64,000 nucleotides of DNA, taken from the NCBI GenBank assembly GCA_009841615.1, contig VXLL01000014.1:1-64000 (forward strand). The letters run 5' to 3'. Positions within the stretch are counted from its first letter, which is position 1. Every line of letters starts with the position of its first letter. The notes below the pieces were generated by a model. The model was not told the origin of the DNA and did not search any database. It worked only from the letters and a program-made list of their open reading frames with translations. The DNA is from Gammaproteobacteria bacterium (lineage in GTDB: Bacteria; Pseudomonadota; Gammaproteobacteria; Pseudomonadales; Azotimanducaceae). Positions 54,690-64,000 of the stretch are shown in pieces. The position numbers were made by a program, and so were the translations under genes.

Positions 54690-54706
54690 GTTAAAAATTG
54701 TTGAGC

Positions 54707-57700
54707 TCAGAAAGTAATGCGACTGGCAATGACCACACCGGTATTGGTTCTTCTATCCTCTATTGATGTGAACGAAGAGATGTCGAGCAGGAAGCGACCT
54801 AACCCCAAGTTTGCATCAGAAATTCGAACTCCTAGCTTCAACTGGTTCCCTAGATCCCATCGAGAGACAGTTCCGTAAGGTTCTACCAGATTTCTACGAT
54901 CCGATGTAATTCCGTAGGAAATCTCGATTTCGCTACTAAATCCCGCAACAGGGCTATCGAACGAATCGTGTAGAGGTGAATTTAGATCTAAGCTGTGCTC
55001 ATATAGTGAGGAAGTTCCCCAAGACGGAGTGAACTGAATGCTCAAACCCGAACCATCTGCAGCACTTTCACGACGAACGTCGCACTGAATTCCGATAGAT
55101 TGGTAAGTGTCGGCTTCCATAGATCGAACTATTCGAAGTTGTCCGCTGGCTGACCAATTATCATTGAAGAAAACATCGACTTGTCCGCCAATGTCAATGT
55201 TTGTTCCATCGGCGACTCCCCCGTTTTCAAAGCGTCCAAGAAACTCGCCGGTTAAGACCAAGTCTAAGTCCACGGTCGTAAAGTATCGTCGGCCTTGAAC
55301 TCCAACTCTCAGTCTGCGAACAGTACTCGACAATGAACCGTCAAAGTCCTCAGTATCGTCAGTATCAATGTCGGATTGGAATAGATCTCCCTTAAGAGCA
55401 AATCCATTCTCTCCGTTTTCATCAAAATTGAACTGACCACCCGCAGCGAGTACAGTTGCGGTGAGTCCAAGATCGTTAATTTCACCCCAACGATCTGTGA
55501 GCGTGGAGGAACCAGTCCCACGGCCTAGCGTACCCCATACTCTCAGTTGTTCATGTAGTTTTCCTACCACATATGGATGCAGACTAGTTAGCGTAAACTC
55601 AACATTATCTTGTTCGGTATTCGTCGTTGTACCATTTTGAAATCGATCGATATCCACATCGCCTGTAGCACGCGATATGGCAATACCTAACCGAACATCG
55701 TCAGTGACTGCGAACTCTGCACCTAGCCAAATGGTCGTTGTTTGAGCTTCCAAAGAAGAGACTATTTCCTCATTTTCTACGACTTCCATGGGATTAGCAT
55801 CGCGCCCCGTCGTATCAAAACTAGCCCATGCAGCCCAGTCGATGCCGTTGTTGGCGTTAGTGGATCCGTTGGAGTTCTTTAAAACGAAATTTGCTGATCG
55901 AGGGAGCATCGATAACAGCCGTGAGTAAGGATCAGCTGGGGAATTGTTTTCGTTATGAACTCGAACCATCGATGCCAATCCATTGAATTTCGGTATATCG
56001 AAATGGTTACTATCTTCGTAGTAATATGGCGGTGAGTAGCCTTCGTCGGTTTGACGCCGTGCTGCATCTATTGGGTTCGCGCGGTCGCTAATTCTCTCCA
56101 CTACACCTTCACCGAGTAGAGTTCCCGCTACACCTAGGGCATGGATTAACGGTCGAGAACGAATTTCAACCGGCACTCTGGTAGTCGTGAATTCCATCCA
56201 AACTGACCATTCGCTAGGTCCGACGTCGTTGATTGCTCGAATGCGAACTTCATAGCCGGTCTGAGGAAGCAAATTTATTGCAGTAAAGCTTGTACTCGTG
56301 GCTGCGTGCTGAGTGACGTTGCTTTGCTGTCCAGACTCCCGCAGTTCTAAGTCATATGTTGTAATACTAGAACCTCGACCATCCGGCATCGACCAAGTGA
56401 TCTGCGCAGACTCATAACCAATATCCTCAATCATCAAGGATGGAGAGAGTGGTGTATTCGCGACGACGGTGATCTCAAATGTTAAAACTGACTCATCGTC
56501 CTCGATAAATTCATCGGAATCCGTAACAGTGTAGGTATAGGTAGTAGTAGCTTGAGTTGCCGTAGGTGTTCCACTGAGGGTCCGAACATTGGGGTTGAAC
56601 CGAACCCCTGGTGGCGGAGTTGGTGAAAGTGAATAGACTAAATAGCCATCGCCCTCAGAACCACGCGGTAGTTCTAAGGTTGCAACTGCTTCTCCCACTT
56701 TGTAAATCTGGTTCGGTATTGTTGTCCCCAGAGCGAAGAGAGGACGAGAATTCTTTATCGTACTAGCAGAAAGATCTGGAGACCAAGGACCCGTACCAGC
56801 AACGTTGACGGCGCGCACACCAATGAGATACTCAGTTCCTTGTTCGAGTCCAGAAATGGTGAAGGATGTGTCGCGAGTTTCTTCTTCGATCCAGGTTTCC
56901 GCGCTTTTCTCGCGATAACGCACATCATAGACTACCACTCTACGACCACCGTTATCTGCTGGTTTATCCCATTCGATAGACAGAGTGTCGGTACTGGCTT
57001 CCACCAAGGATACATTTCGAGGTGCGCTGGGAGTCGCATAGGGTCGAGTCTCCGCTTCGAGAATACTAGAAAAACCGACATGCCCCGATTCTGCGACGTT
57101 TTTGACTCGAATCTGGTAGGTTGTATTTCGCGTCAATCCTGTGATTGTGTAACTTGTAGCTGGCGCATCGATACGTTTCCTCTTCCAACGCGAAGTTCCC
57201 TTTGCGCGGTACTCGATCTCGTGCTCGACAACAAGAACAAAAGGCGTTGATTGATTCTCCCATGTAATGGTAATACGATCGGCGTGTGCGCGTTGAACCG
57301 AGAGGTTAGTGGGAGCTTTAGGTGCTTTTCCGAACACTCGAAAGGAAAACGTCAGTGAATCAGTCTCTCCTTCGATGTCGGTAGCGGTGTAAGTATAGGA
57401 GGTACGTTTAGTCGTAACCGTTGCCCTTCCTTTAAGTTTTCCTGTACGTCGTTCGATTTCCAAAGCGTCGGGTAACTCAGGATCGACAGAATACGATACT
57501 GGCCCGTCGCCACCAATTGCTAACGGTAGTTGAATGTCGACATAATCACCCAAGGTGAGATCGTCGACTTCAGCTCTTGCGTCTTCCGCGAACGCCAACG
57601 GTTCAGATACGTTTGTGACCTCAACCGTAACCATCACCGACGATTCGAGCTTGCGTGCGCCAGTACCGCCAGTTGCAGTTACTTTAACATTGATCGTCGG

Positions 57701-59053
57701 TGTCGCTTCGTGATCTTCACCATCACCAATGTAGTACAAAATGCCTGAACTAGCTCCAATGGTAAATCTATCGGTATCAGCGGAGTCGAGTGAATAGGTA
57801 ACTGAATCTTGTGGATTGGGATCTGTGGCCTCCACTTCCCCTAATCTGATCCGTCCGCCGCGGCCAGAAACGTTTTCGGTCAAAGTGAACGTGTATTCGG
57901 TCTCCTCAAACGTGGGAGCATTGTTTCCTAAGGTATATGCTTGCACCCAGTCCGACCACCGTCCGCCGCGTATGCGGAGCCTTGCTTGGTATTGAGTATC
58001 CGTCTCTAAAGAACCTATGGTCAAACTCGTAACCGTGTTTGCCAACTCGTAGAGTTCGGATCTACCTCCGCCTCGGACTTTACGAAACTCTAAGTCGAAG
58101 CCCGTGATATATTCACGTTCGTCTTCGTCGACCTCCCACACTAGGTGTAAGGTATTCAAAGCTGGTGTCGTAATCACGGGGCTGTCTGGAGCTGGATGGT
58201 CGTCGACAACTTCTAGTACGACGGTGGTTTGTGACGTGGCCGCGACATCTTCCTTATGTGCTGTTATTCGAATCCTGTAGATACCGATATTGCTGCGGTC
58301 GTCACTGATCGATTCCGTGAAATACACGATTCCATTTTCATACTTGGACTGACCAATGAAGTTTAAAAATGACGGACAACTGCCAATGTAGTTTTCTGCG
58401 AGATCGTACTTACCTGTACACCGAGCACCATAGGTAAGTGCTGCACCTTGTTCTGTTTCATCCGGACCTGCAGGTTGCGTCCAACGTCCTCCTAAATGAA
58501 CTTGGCTCCAACCATAAAACGGCTTTGGTGGGGGAGATTGATCAAGTTCTTCGGAGTCTTCAACAGGTGGTGTACCGGTGGTAGAACACATGGGATCGGT
58601 TTCGTCATCGTCGTCGTCTTTGATGCGAAATACCACTTCCAAAGTTGCCGGCGTGCAACTACAAGCATCGGGACCAGTAGCGACTAAGGAGAATTTGTGG
58701 CCAGACAAGACCTCGGTCGAACAACCGCTGACGGTTACGTCTTCCTCATCGAAAGTGAATCCTTCCGGCAATACTGGATCGGTGGAACGTCGAACTTCAT
58801 ATTGAATGTCACCGACATCGTCAACGCAGGAAGCACCGTTAGAGTCGAGACTAGCGGTAGGGAGCTGGAACGTCTTGGACTCGCCTACCGTTAGTTGGAT
58901 CAGTTGTGTCTTTTCATCTCCCCACGTAGCACAGTTGAATGCTTGACCATAGGCGTTGCCAAAAAATGAGAAGGCCATGGCAAGTAATAAGGAAATACAA
59001 CACATGGTTGTGCTTTTCCCAGATTCCATACGCAACACGAATTTCTCTCTCAT
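54707..59053 (-). CDS. Giant surface protein: cadherin/Ig-like and FN3 repeats with C-terminal beta-barrel
   Basis: 1448 residues. Signal peptide about 1-36 (ending NAYG-QA). A cysteine-bearing N-terminal region follows (eight Cys between 41 and 226). FN3-like domains lie at about 290-375, 578-670, 676-765 and 868-958. One cadherin-like domain is at about 378-482 (ATDPNPQDSVTYSL) and two putative Ig-like domains at 485-575 and 770-863. Residues about 1060-1448 look like an autotransporter-type beta-barrel and end with Phe (VVIASRITF), the outer-membrane signature. Probable adhesin or surface-display protein. It stands alone, between ftsZ and dciA-secA, where lpxC is expected. Domain borders are by eye. 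Confidence 0.85.
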   Translation of the reverse strand: MREKFVLRMESGKSTTMCCISLLLAMAFSFFGNAYGQAFNCATWGDEKTQLIQLTVGESKTFQLPTASLDSNGASCVDDVGDIQYEVRRSTDPVLPEGFTFDEEDVTVSGCSTEVLSGHKFSLVATGPDACSCTPATLEVVFRIKDDDDDETDPMCSTTGTPPVEDSEELDQSPPPKPFYGWSQVHLGGRWTQPAGPDETEQGAALTYGARCTGKYDLAENYIGSCPSFLNFIGQSKYENGIVYFTESISDDRSNIGIYRIRITAHKEDVAATSQTTVVLEVVDDHPAPDSPVITTPALNTLHLVWEVDEDEREYITGFDLEFRKVRGGGRSELYELANTVTSLTIGSLETDTQYQARLRIRGGRWSDWVQAYTLGNNAPTFEETEYTFTLTENVSGRGGRIRLGEVEATDPNPQDSVTYSLDSADTDRFTIGASSGILYYIGDGEDHEATPTINVKVTATGGTGARKLESSVMVTVEVTNVSEPLAFAEDARAEVDDLTLGDYVDIQLPLAIGGDGPVSYSVDPELPDALEIERRTGKLKGRATVTTKRTSYTYTATDIEGETDSLTFSFRVFGKAPKAPTNLSVQRAHADRITITWENQSTPFVLVVEHEIEYRAKGTSRWKRKRIDAPATSYTITGLTRNTTYQIRVKNVAESGHVGFSSILEAETRPYATPSAPRNVSLVEASTDTLSIEWDKPADNGGRRVVVYDVRYREKSAETWIEEETRDTSFTISGLEQGTEYLIGVRAVNVAGTGPWSPDLSASTIKNSRPLFALGTTIPNQIYKVGEAVATLELPRGSEGDGYLVYSLSPTPPPGVRFNPNVRTLSGTPTATQATTTYTYTVTDSDEFIEDDESVLTFEITVVANTPLSPSLMIEDIGYESAQITWSMPDGRGSSITTYDLELRESGQQSNVTQHAATSTSFTAINLLPQTGYEVRIRAINDVGPSEWSVWMEFTTTRVPVEIRSRPLIHALGVAGTLLGEGVVERISDRANPIDAARRQTDEGYSPPYYYEDSNHFDIPKFNGLASMVRVHNENNSPADPYSRLLSMLPRSANFVLKNSNGSTNANNGIDWAAWASFDTTGRDANPMEVVENEEIVSSLEAQTTTIWLGAEFAVTDDVRLGIAISRATGDVDIDRFQNGTTTNTEQDNVEFTLTSLHPYVVGKLHEQLRVWGTLGRGTGSSTLTDRWGEINDLGLTATVLAAGGQFNFDENGENGFALKGDLFQSDIDTDDTEDFDGSLSSTVRRLRVGVQGRRYFTTVDLDLVLTGEFLGRFENGGVADGTNIDIGGQVDVFFNDNWSASGQLRIVRSMEADTYQSIGIQCDVRRESAADGSGLSIQFTPSWGTSSLYEHSLDLNSPLHDSFDSPVAGFSSEIEISYGITSDRRNLVEPYGTVSRWDLGNQLKLGVRISDANLGLGRFLLDISSFTSIEDRRTNTGVVIASRITF

Positions 59054-59299
59054 GTGTAAAGCTTCCTGTAGTTTCGTCGATTCTCTAGGACGGGACTATC
59101 GTTCTGAGATTGCACTTTTGACCGTTGCCGGTATTGTTAGTTCGATTACAGTGATTCAGTGCGAAACTCAGTACTGAGTAATCCAGAAACCAATGATTTC
59201 TCAAGTCATATTCTAGTGTTTGATGCCTCGTGCGTTGAGTTAATGCCAGTTCGTACAGGGACCTCAAATTTACGTTAACAGAAGAGTCAAAAGTCGTCT

Positions 59300-59635
59300 C
59301 TAAGACTTTGATGACTCACTTGATGGTGTTCCTCGGTTAGTATTGACGACGATTTTTTCAATATGTGAGAATTGTGCGAGCTCTTGCATTTGTTCTAAAA
59401 GCATAGGAGATCGGAAGCGAGCACGAGTTGCCCAAGCGTTGGAATCAAACGACACAAACACCGTGTCACCTTGAACCCTTGCGCCCGTGCAATGACTAGC
59501 TTCCTCTTCAGGTAGCAGAAATCTCACCACTCGAATTGTGGCTTGATGTGCGTCAAGTTCTTTAATAATGCGCGCAAGTTTAGAGAATCGTTTTTCCGGT
59601 GCTGATAACGAGTCTTTTAATCGGTAATAGTCCAT
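59300..59635 (-). CDS. dciA: DciA-like protein (DUF721)
   Basis: 111 residues of the DUF721 family, which contains DciA, the loader/operator of the replicative helicase DnaB in bacteria lacking DnaC. The fold is seen in the N-terminal helix LARIIKELDAHQATIRVVRFLLPEE, the middle HCTGARVQGDTVFVSFDSNAWATRARFRSPMLLEQM and the end IEKIVVNTNRG. The gene diverges from secA, the usual neighbour in gammaproteobacteria. Confidence 0.85.
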   Translation of the reverse strand: MDYYRLKDSLSAPEKRFSKLARIIKELDAHQATIRVVRFLLPEEEASHCTGARVQGDTVFVSFDSNAWATRARFRSPMLLEQMQELAQFSHIEKIVVNTNRGTPSSESSKS

Positions 59636-59708
59636 GGTTAGATTCTAAAACCCTATTTCCTCAGATCTCCGATTGGTTTGACGTTGTACACGTGGAAGAG
59701 GTACTGTG

Positions 59709-59737
59709 TTGAAAGGCATAAAATTAGGTCATATATA
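59709..59737 (+). promoter_or_regulatory. Promoter of secA
   Basis: TTGAAA (59709-59714), 17-base spacer, TATATA (59732-59737). The predicted start near 59744 is only about nine bases before the ATG at 59753, so the message would be nearly leaderless. Confidence 0.5.
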
Positions 59738-59752
59738 TGAAATAGTTTACTT

Positions 59753-62524
59753 ATGCTCACTAAAACATTTCAGTCAGTCTTTGGAAGTCGCAATTCGCGC
59801 GAATTGAAGCGAATGCAAGGCATCGTCGCGCAGATTAACGCTTGGACCGAACGAGTTGCAGAGTTGACCGATGAACAAATGCAGTCTAAAACTGCTGAGT
59901 TAAAACAACGATATGCGGATGGTGAAACTCTAGAACAATTATTACCGGAAGCGTTCGCATTGGTGCGCGAAGCCGCTGACCGCAAAAACGACACACGTCA
60001 TTACGATGTTCAACTTCTGGGTGGGATCGCCCTTCACGAGGGCAAGATTGCGGAAATGCGGACGGGCGAGGGGAAGACCCAAGTAGCAACGCTAGCCGCG
60101 TTTTTGAATGCGCTGTCAGGTAAGGGAGTTCACATCGTTACCGTAAACGACTATCTTGCGCGCCGCGACGCAGAATGGATGGGTCCAGTGTATCAAGCAC
60201 TAGGAATGTCTGTAGGTGTCATTCAATCTCGACAAGACCAAGAAGCAAAACGAATCGCGTATTTACAAGACATCACCTACGGTACGAACAACGAGTTCGG
60301 CTTTGACTATCTGCGCGATAACATGGCGTTTCGATCGCAGGACCGTTTTCAACGCGGTCTAAATTACGCGATCGTTGATGAAGTAGACTCGATCTTGATC
60401 GACGAGGCTAGAACACCACTGATCATATCCGGTCCGGCTGACGACAACACGGAACTGTATAAGCAGATCAACAAGATTGCACCTCGACTGGAACAGCAAG
60501 AGTACGTCGAGAGTAATCTGCCCGCAGTGTTGGGAGGAGAAAAGCCGGAAGATACGGGTGACTTCTTCATTGAACCGAAGAATCGAACGGTGGAAATGAC
60601 CGAACGAGGTCACAACCGTGTCGAAGAGTTTCTAAAAAAGGCAGGCTTACTCGACGAAAACGACAGTCTATATTCGTCTGCAAATCTCCAGCTACTGCAT
60701 CACGTAACTGTTGCCCTGAAAGCACATTTTCTGTTTAAGCGCGACGTTGAGTATATGGTGAAGGATCGTGAAGTCATCATTATTGATGAACACACAGGTC
60801 GCGCAATGCCAGGTCGGCGTTGGTCAGAAGGAATACACCAAGCTGTGGAAGCTAAAGAAGGCGTTCCCATACGACACGAGACTCAGACACTAGCTTCAAC
60901 GACATTCCAGAATTACTTTCGTCTATATTCGACACTCGCTGGCATGACGGGGACAGCGGATACAGAGGCGTTCGAATTCAACCAGATATACGGGCTCGAA
61001 GTTGTAGTGTTACCCACGCATATGCCGATGGTTCGCGAAGACCGGAACGACCTAATTTATTTGTCAATGGACGAGAAATACGACGCGATCGTGGACGATA
61101 TCAATGAATGTACCGAACAACACCGCCCGGTTTTAGTCGGTACAACTTCGATCGACTCGTCAGAGAGGTTATCGAAGGAACTGCGCAAACGCAAGATCGA
61201 ACACAATGTACTCAATGCGAAGCAACACGAACGAGAGGCAGAGATCGTTGCCCACGCCGGCAAGCCTGGAAAAGTCACTATTGCAACCAATATGGCTGGT
61301 CGAGGAACCGACATCGTCTTAGGTGGAAGTTTCATGGCCGAGATAACAGAACTCGGAGATGAACCCGACGAATCCGAAGTCCAGCGAATTATGTCGGACT
61401 GGCAACCTCGCCACGACCAAGTTGTTACCGCAGGTGGCTTGCACATCATTGGTACCGAACGCCACGAATCAAGACGGATTGACAATCAGTTGAGAGGTCG
61501 TTCAGGTCGTCAAGGTGACCCGGGTAGCTCGCGCTTTTATCTATCAATGGAAGATGATCTGATGAAGCGTTTCGCCTCTGACCGCTGGAACAACATGATC
61601 CAGTCGCTAGGGTTAGAACGTGGAGAAGCAATTCAACACAAGATGGTCAATAATGCGATTGAACGCGCGCAACGCCGAGTCGAGAGTCAACACTTTGATA
61701 TTCGAAAGAACCTGTTGGAGTTCGACGATGTCGCGAACGATCAGCGACAGGTTATCTATGCACAACGGAACGAATTGATGGACTTTGAAGAAATTTCCGC
61801 GACCATCGAGCAGATGAGGGCTGAAGTTGTCGAAGATACGGTCAGTGCGCACATTCCGCCTAATTCTGTGCCCGATGAATGGGATCTAACTGGGTTGGAA
61901 AACATACTACGAAGCGAGTTTGGAACTCCACAACCGGTACAAGAGTGGATAGCGAATGAAGAGGTGGACAATACTGAGCAGATTCAAGAGAGAATCTTAC
62001 AAGACTTTATTACCAAATATGAAGAGAAGCGAGCCGGCTGGGTAGAACGGGATATTGATGCTAATCTGGTAGAGAAACAGATTACGTTGTCGATCCTAGA
62101 CCAAAAGTGGAAAGAGCATTTACATACGATGGATCACTTACGTCAAGGCATCCATTTGCGAGCTTATGCCCAGAAGCAACCAAAGCAAGAGTACAAACGG
62201 GAAGCCTTTCACATGTTTCAAGCATTGCTCGCGAACATTCAGCATGCGACGGTTCGTATTTTGAGTCGCATGGATGTGGGCCAAGAACAGACTCGTCGCG
62301 AAGAAGAGTTGCAGCGTCGTCGCGAAGAGATGAAACGAATGCAGTTTCAACACGCGAGCGATTTAGATGGGCAGTCGAAGGGTAAACCGCGACCGGAAGC
62401 ACAGAAACCTTTCGTTCGTGAGCAACCTAAAGTGGGTAGAAACGATCCGTGTCCCTGCGGTTCAGGAAAGAAGTACAAACAGTGTCACGGACGAGCGGTT
62501 GAACCGCGATCCGAAGTTGGTTAG
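59753..62524 (+). CDS. secA: Preprotein translocase ATPase SecA
   Basis: Motor of the Sec pathway, 923 residues (E. coli 901). [21 protein letters not shown] aligns with E. coli from the start. Walker [13 protein letters not shown] is at about 102-113, Walker B in [21 protein letters not shown], and the second nucleotide-binding domain contains [13 protein letters not shown] and [19 protein letters not shown]. The C-terminal zinc motif [18 protein letters not shown] binds SecB and lipids. No Shine-Dalgarno is visible upstream. Confidence 0.99.
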   Translation: MLTKTFQSVFGSRNSRELKRMQGIVAQINAWTERVAELTDEQMQSKTAELKQRYADGETLEQLLPEAFALVREAADRKNDTRHYDVQLLGGIALHEGKIAEMRTGEGKTQVATLAAFLNALSGKGVHIVTVNDYLARRDAEWMGPVYQALGMSVGVIQSRQDQEAKRIAYLQDITYGTNNEFGFDYLRDNMAFRSQDRFQRGLNYAIVDEVDSILIDEARTPLIISGPADDNTELYKQINKIAPRLEQQEYVESNLPAVLGGEKPEDTGDFFIEPKNRTVEMTERGHNRVEEFLKKAGLLDENDSLYSSANLQLLHHVTVALKAHFLFKRDVEYMVKDREVIIIDEHTGRAMPGRRWSEGIHQAVEAKEGVPIRHETQTLASTTFQNYFRLYSTLAGMTGTADTEAFEFNQIYGLEVVVLPTHMPMVREDRNDLIYLSMDEKYDAIVDDINECTEQHRPVLVGTTSIDSSERLSKELRKRKIEHNVLNAKQHEREAEIVAHAGKPGKVTIATNMAGRGTDIVLGGSFMAEITELGDEPDESEVQRIMSDWQPRHDQVVTAGGLHIIGTERHESRRIDNQLRGRSGRQGDPGSSRFYLSMEDDLMKRFASDRWNNMIQSLGLERGEAIQHKMVNNAIERAQRRVESQHFDIRKNLLEFDDVANDQRQVIYAQRNELMDFEEISATIEQMRAEVVEDTVSAHIPPNSVPDEWDLTGLENILRSEFGTPQPVQEWIANEEVDNTEQIQERILQDFITKYEEKRAGWVERDIDANLVEKQITLSILDQKWKEHLHTMDHLRQGIHLRAYAQKQPKQEYKREAFHMFQALLANIQHATVRILSRMDVGQEQTRREEELQRRREEMKRMQFQHASDLDGQSKGKPRPEAQKPFVREQPKVGRNDPCPCGSGKKYKQCHGRAVEPRSEVG

Positions 62525-62545
62525 CAGACTAAGCGCGCCTGCCTC

Positions 62546-62740
62546 TCATTGATCCTCGGAGTCTATGGGGTGTTGCGGTGGAACTTCAACGGGATCTCCC
62601 GGAATTGACCGTCGTTCCTCAATCCATTCGTTCAGATCAATTAATTTGCATCGTTCTGAGCAAAACGGCCGGTAGGGATTATCCGGTGCCCACTCGCTAG
62701 ACGTTTTACACGTCGGACATTGAACCAAACGCGATCTCAT
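62546..62740 (-). CDS. yacG: DNA gyrase inhibitor YacG
   Basis: 64-residue zinc-finger protein. Zinc ligands are in CPTC (8-11) and the FCSERC region (27-32), with the conserved [19 protein letters not shown]. YacG binds GyrB and inhibits gyrase. In other gammaproteobacteria it lies in the order pilD-coaE-(zapD)-yacG near secA; coaE and zapD are not between it and pilD here, and a lipoprotein gene is. Confidence 0.93.
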   Translation of the reverse strand: MRSRLVQCPTCKTSSEWAPDNPYRPFCSERCKLIDLNEWIEERRSIPGDPVEVPPQHPIDSEDQ

Positions 62741-62828
62741 CTGAGTTCTGCTTGATTAAGCACCCCAATCATTCTTCGCACAATATACAGCAAATATGAA
62801 CTCATAGTGTTTCTACTGAGTATGCGGC

Positions 62829-63419
62829 CTACTGGGTCTCTTCACTCGTCGGCGTTGAATCTTCGTCAGATTTTTGTGCAATCAAGCCATCTTGCTGGGT
62901 CTTTGAAATATCCTCAACACTGCCAATTTGCCGCTGCGAAGAGCCGTTTACGTCAGTGGTCTTTACTTCACGAAAAACCGTTACACTCTGATCTAGCGAC
63001 CACATTGCCCCGGTTAGTGGATCGACTACGAAGAATCCAACCAATGTTGTCCAAGGCCAACTCAAGAAGTTTACGAAGTACCATAAATCAACACCTCCGT
63101 CTATTTGTTTTCGACCTACTACGTTACCTGCATCATAGAGATCTACAGTGTATGTCTCCCGTACAAAGTAGCCTCCGCGCGCATCTAGATTCACGATAGC
63201 GGGAGTCCGTCCGCGGAATTCGATATCGCCATTGCGATCAGTAATTACGATCTCCATGTCCGATGGGACACTGTCAATGTGGACCGGGTACTCTGACACG
63301 CTAAAGGTTGACGCACAACCACTCAACATCAACGTCGATATGCCGATTAACACCAAGCTAAATAAAGGCAAAAATTTAGCGATAGTGCCACGTTTCTGAA
63401 GAAAACCTCTATATCTCAT
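62829..63419 (-). CDS. Lipoprotein with PEGA-like domain
   Basis: 196 residues from ATG 63419 (a TTG frame starts at 63449). A basic n-region and hydrophobic segment end in the lipobox LSGC. Residues about 45-95 (VHIDSVPSDMEIVITDRNGDIEFRGRTPAIVNL) resemble a PEGA domain, a beta-sandwich found in surface proteins. A second hydrophobic stretch (YFVNFLSWPWTTLVGFFVVDPLTGAMW) follows, then a polar acidic tail. Lipid anchoring to a membrane is likely; the function is unknown. Confidence 0.75.
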   Translation of the reverse strand: MRYRGFLQKRGTIAKFLPLFSLVLIGISTLMLSGCASTFSVSEYPVHIDSVPSDMEIVITDRNGDIEFRGRTPAIVNLDARGGYFVRETYTVDLYDAGNVVGRKQIDGGVDLWYFVNFLSWPWTTLVGFFVVDPLTGAMWSLDQSVTVFREVKTTDVNGSSQRQIGSVEDISKTQQDGLIAQKSDEDSTPTSEETQ

Positions 63420-63622
63420 AAAAATTGTTCCGTATTTTGTGGAAACCAATGGTTCCTAGTCGATCACCTAGTCGATGACGCTACCCAACTGCAAACATTA
63501 GGGATCGTGCTGAGCATTTTAGAGTATATTCGAGAACGTTGAGGGAGTAATTGAGGAATCAAATCACTAAGTAAGTCTTTCGTTTGAGGGGTTGCTTGCC
63601 GTTGTACGAAACGATAGTTTGT

Positions 63623-64000
63623 TTAGCCCAACAACGAACGTTCAAACACCAAAAGAAAAAACTCCTGGCGGTATATCACGACGCAAACACAACCCATACA
63701 TAAGGAGGGCCCGAACGGGATTCCCTCGTCTTTTGAGTATCTTTTTTGCAATATTCGCACGAGACCGTAAACAAAACCGAGCACTAAAGCTATAAGAACG
63801 ACAATGGACAACAAATGCCAACCTACCCAAGCACCGATTGCGGCCAGTAGTTTGAAGTCTCCTTGTCCTAAACCGTCCTTGTTGCGAACTATCCGGAACA
63901 AGAAATTGATTAGCCAAAAGCTCATGTATCCTGCGATTGCACCAATGATTGCCTCGCTCGGAGATGGAAACACGTTCGAGTGCTCGAAGTAAATACTAGT
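63623..64000 (-). CDS. pilD: Type 4 prepilin peptidase PilD/GspO, 5' part outside window
   Basis: The 3' part of an A24-family aspartyl prepilin peptidase; the frame is open to the end of the window. GLGQGDFKLLAAIGAWVGW (starting about 93 residues before the end) contains the second catalytic Asp in the GxGDFK motif. The order of helices before and after it (AIIGAIAGYMSFWLINFLFRIV; VVLIALVLGFVYGLV) and IPFGPSL match PilD. The first catalytic Asp and the N-terminal cysteine motif are outside. It processes type IV pilin or pseudopilin precursors. The last residues (VVIYRQEFFLLVFERSLLG) differ from other PilD ends. Confidence 0.88.
   Translation of the reverse strand, partial: TSIYFEHSNVFPSPSEAIIGAIAGYMSFWLINFLFRIVRNKDGLGQGDFKLLAAIGAWVGWHLLSIVVLIALVLGFVYGLVRILQKRYSKDEGIPFGPSLCMGCVCVVIYRQEFFLLVFERSLLG

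Noticed and set aside
1..64000. CRISPR array, insertion sequence or prophage
   Set aside because: No regular spaced repeats, transposase, integrase or phage structural genes were seen on either strand.

Overview
This 64 kb window is chromosomal DNA from a diderm gammaproteobacterium. The evidence is the Bam/Lpo/DolP outer-membrane genes, a Rieske/cytochrome bc1-sspAB block, CCA-encoding tRNA genes, class A RNase P RNA and gene orders I recognise from Pseudomonas and E. coli. The species cannot be named from sequence alone. The TonB-dependent receptor, glcDEF and the multidomain surface protein would suit an uncultured, probably marine, heterotroph; that is inference. Starts are often TTG or GTG, many starts lack a clear Shine-Dalgarno, and genes frequently overlap by 1-16 bases.

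Region 1 (1-13.6 kb) is a thinned version of the Pseudomonas block pal-cpoB-tRNALys ... nadA-bepA-tusA-perM-dapA-bamC-MBL-tRNASer. queE/queC, bcp, gcvR and purC, which I remember in that block, are absent. A membrane protein, an MFS exporter, a short-chain dehydrogenase and an orphan DNA methyltransferase lie inside it. Region 2 (13.6-27 kb) is more individual: DjlA and CnoX co-chaperones, a glutamine amidotransferase, a PspC pair, a GIN-domain beta-helix protein with exact 20-residue repeats, a nucleobase permease fused to a degenerate histidine-kinase-type ATPase domain beside dihydroorotase, glycolate oxidase glcDEF and a membrane-anchored DsbA-like protein.

Region 3 (27-36.4 kb) is the conserved chain rplM-rpsI-petABC-sspAB, then lpoA-dolP on the other strand, rsmI and rnpB. 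yraN and diaA, normally between lpoA and dolP, are missing. rnpB is flanked by two related genes: a 148-residue exported acidic protein and a 1066-residue TonB-dependent receptor. They share signal peptide, acidic linker and the first residues of the plug domain.

Region 4 (42-54.7 kb) is the division and cell-wall (dcw) cluster: rsmH-ftsL-ftsI-murE-mraY-murD-ftsW-murC-ftsQ-ftsA-ftsZ. mraZ, murF, murG, murB/ddl and lpxC are not there, yet the remaining genes are joined by tight overlaps. A 1448-residue FN3/cadherin/beta-barrel surface protein occupies the place after ftsZ. The window ends with dciA, secA, yacG, a PEGA-like lipoprotein and the 3' part of the prepilin peptidase gene. No insertion sequence, prophage or CRISPR array was seen.
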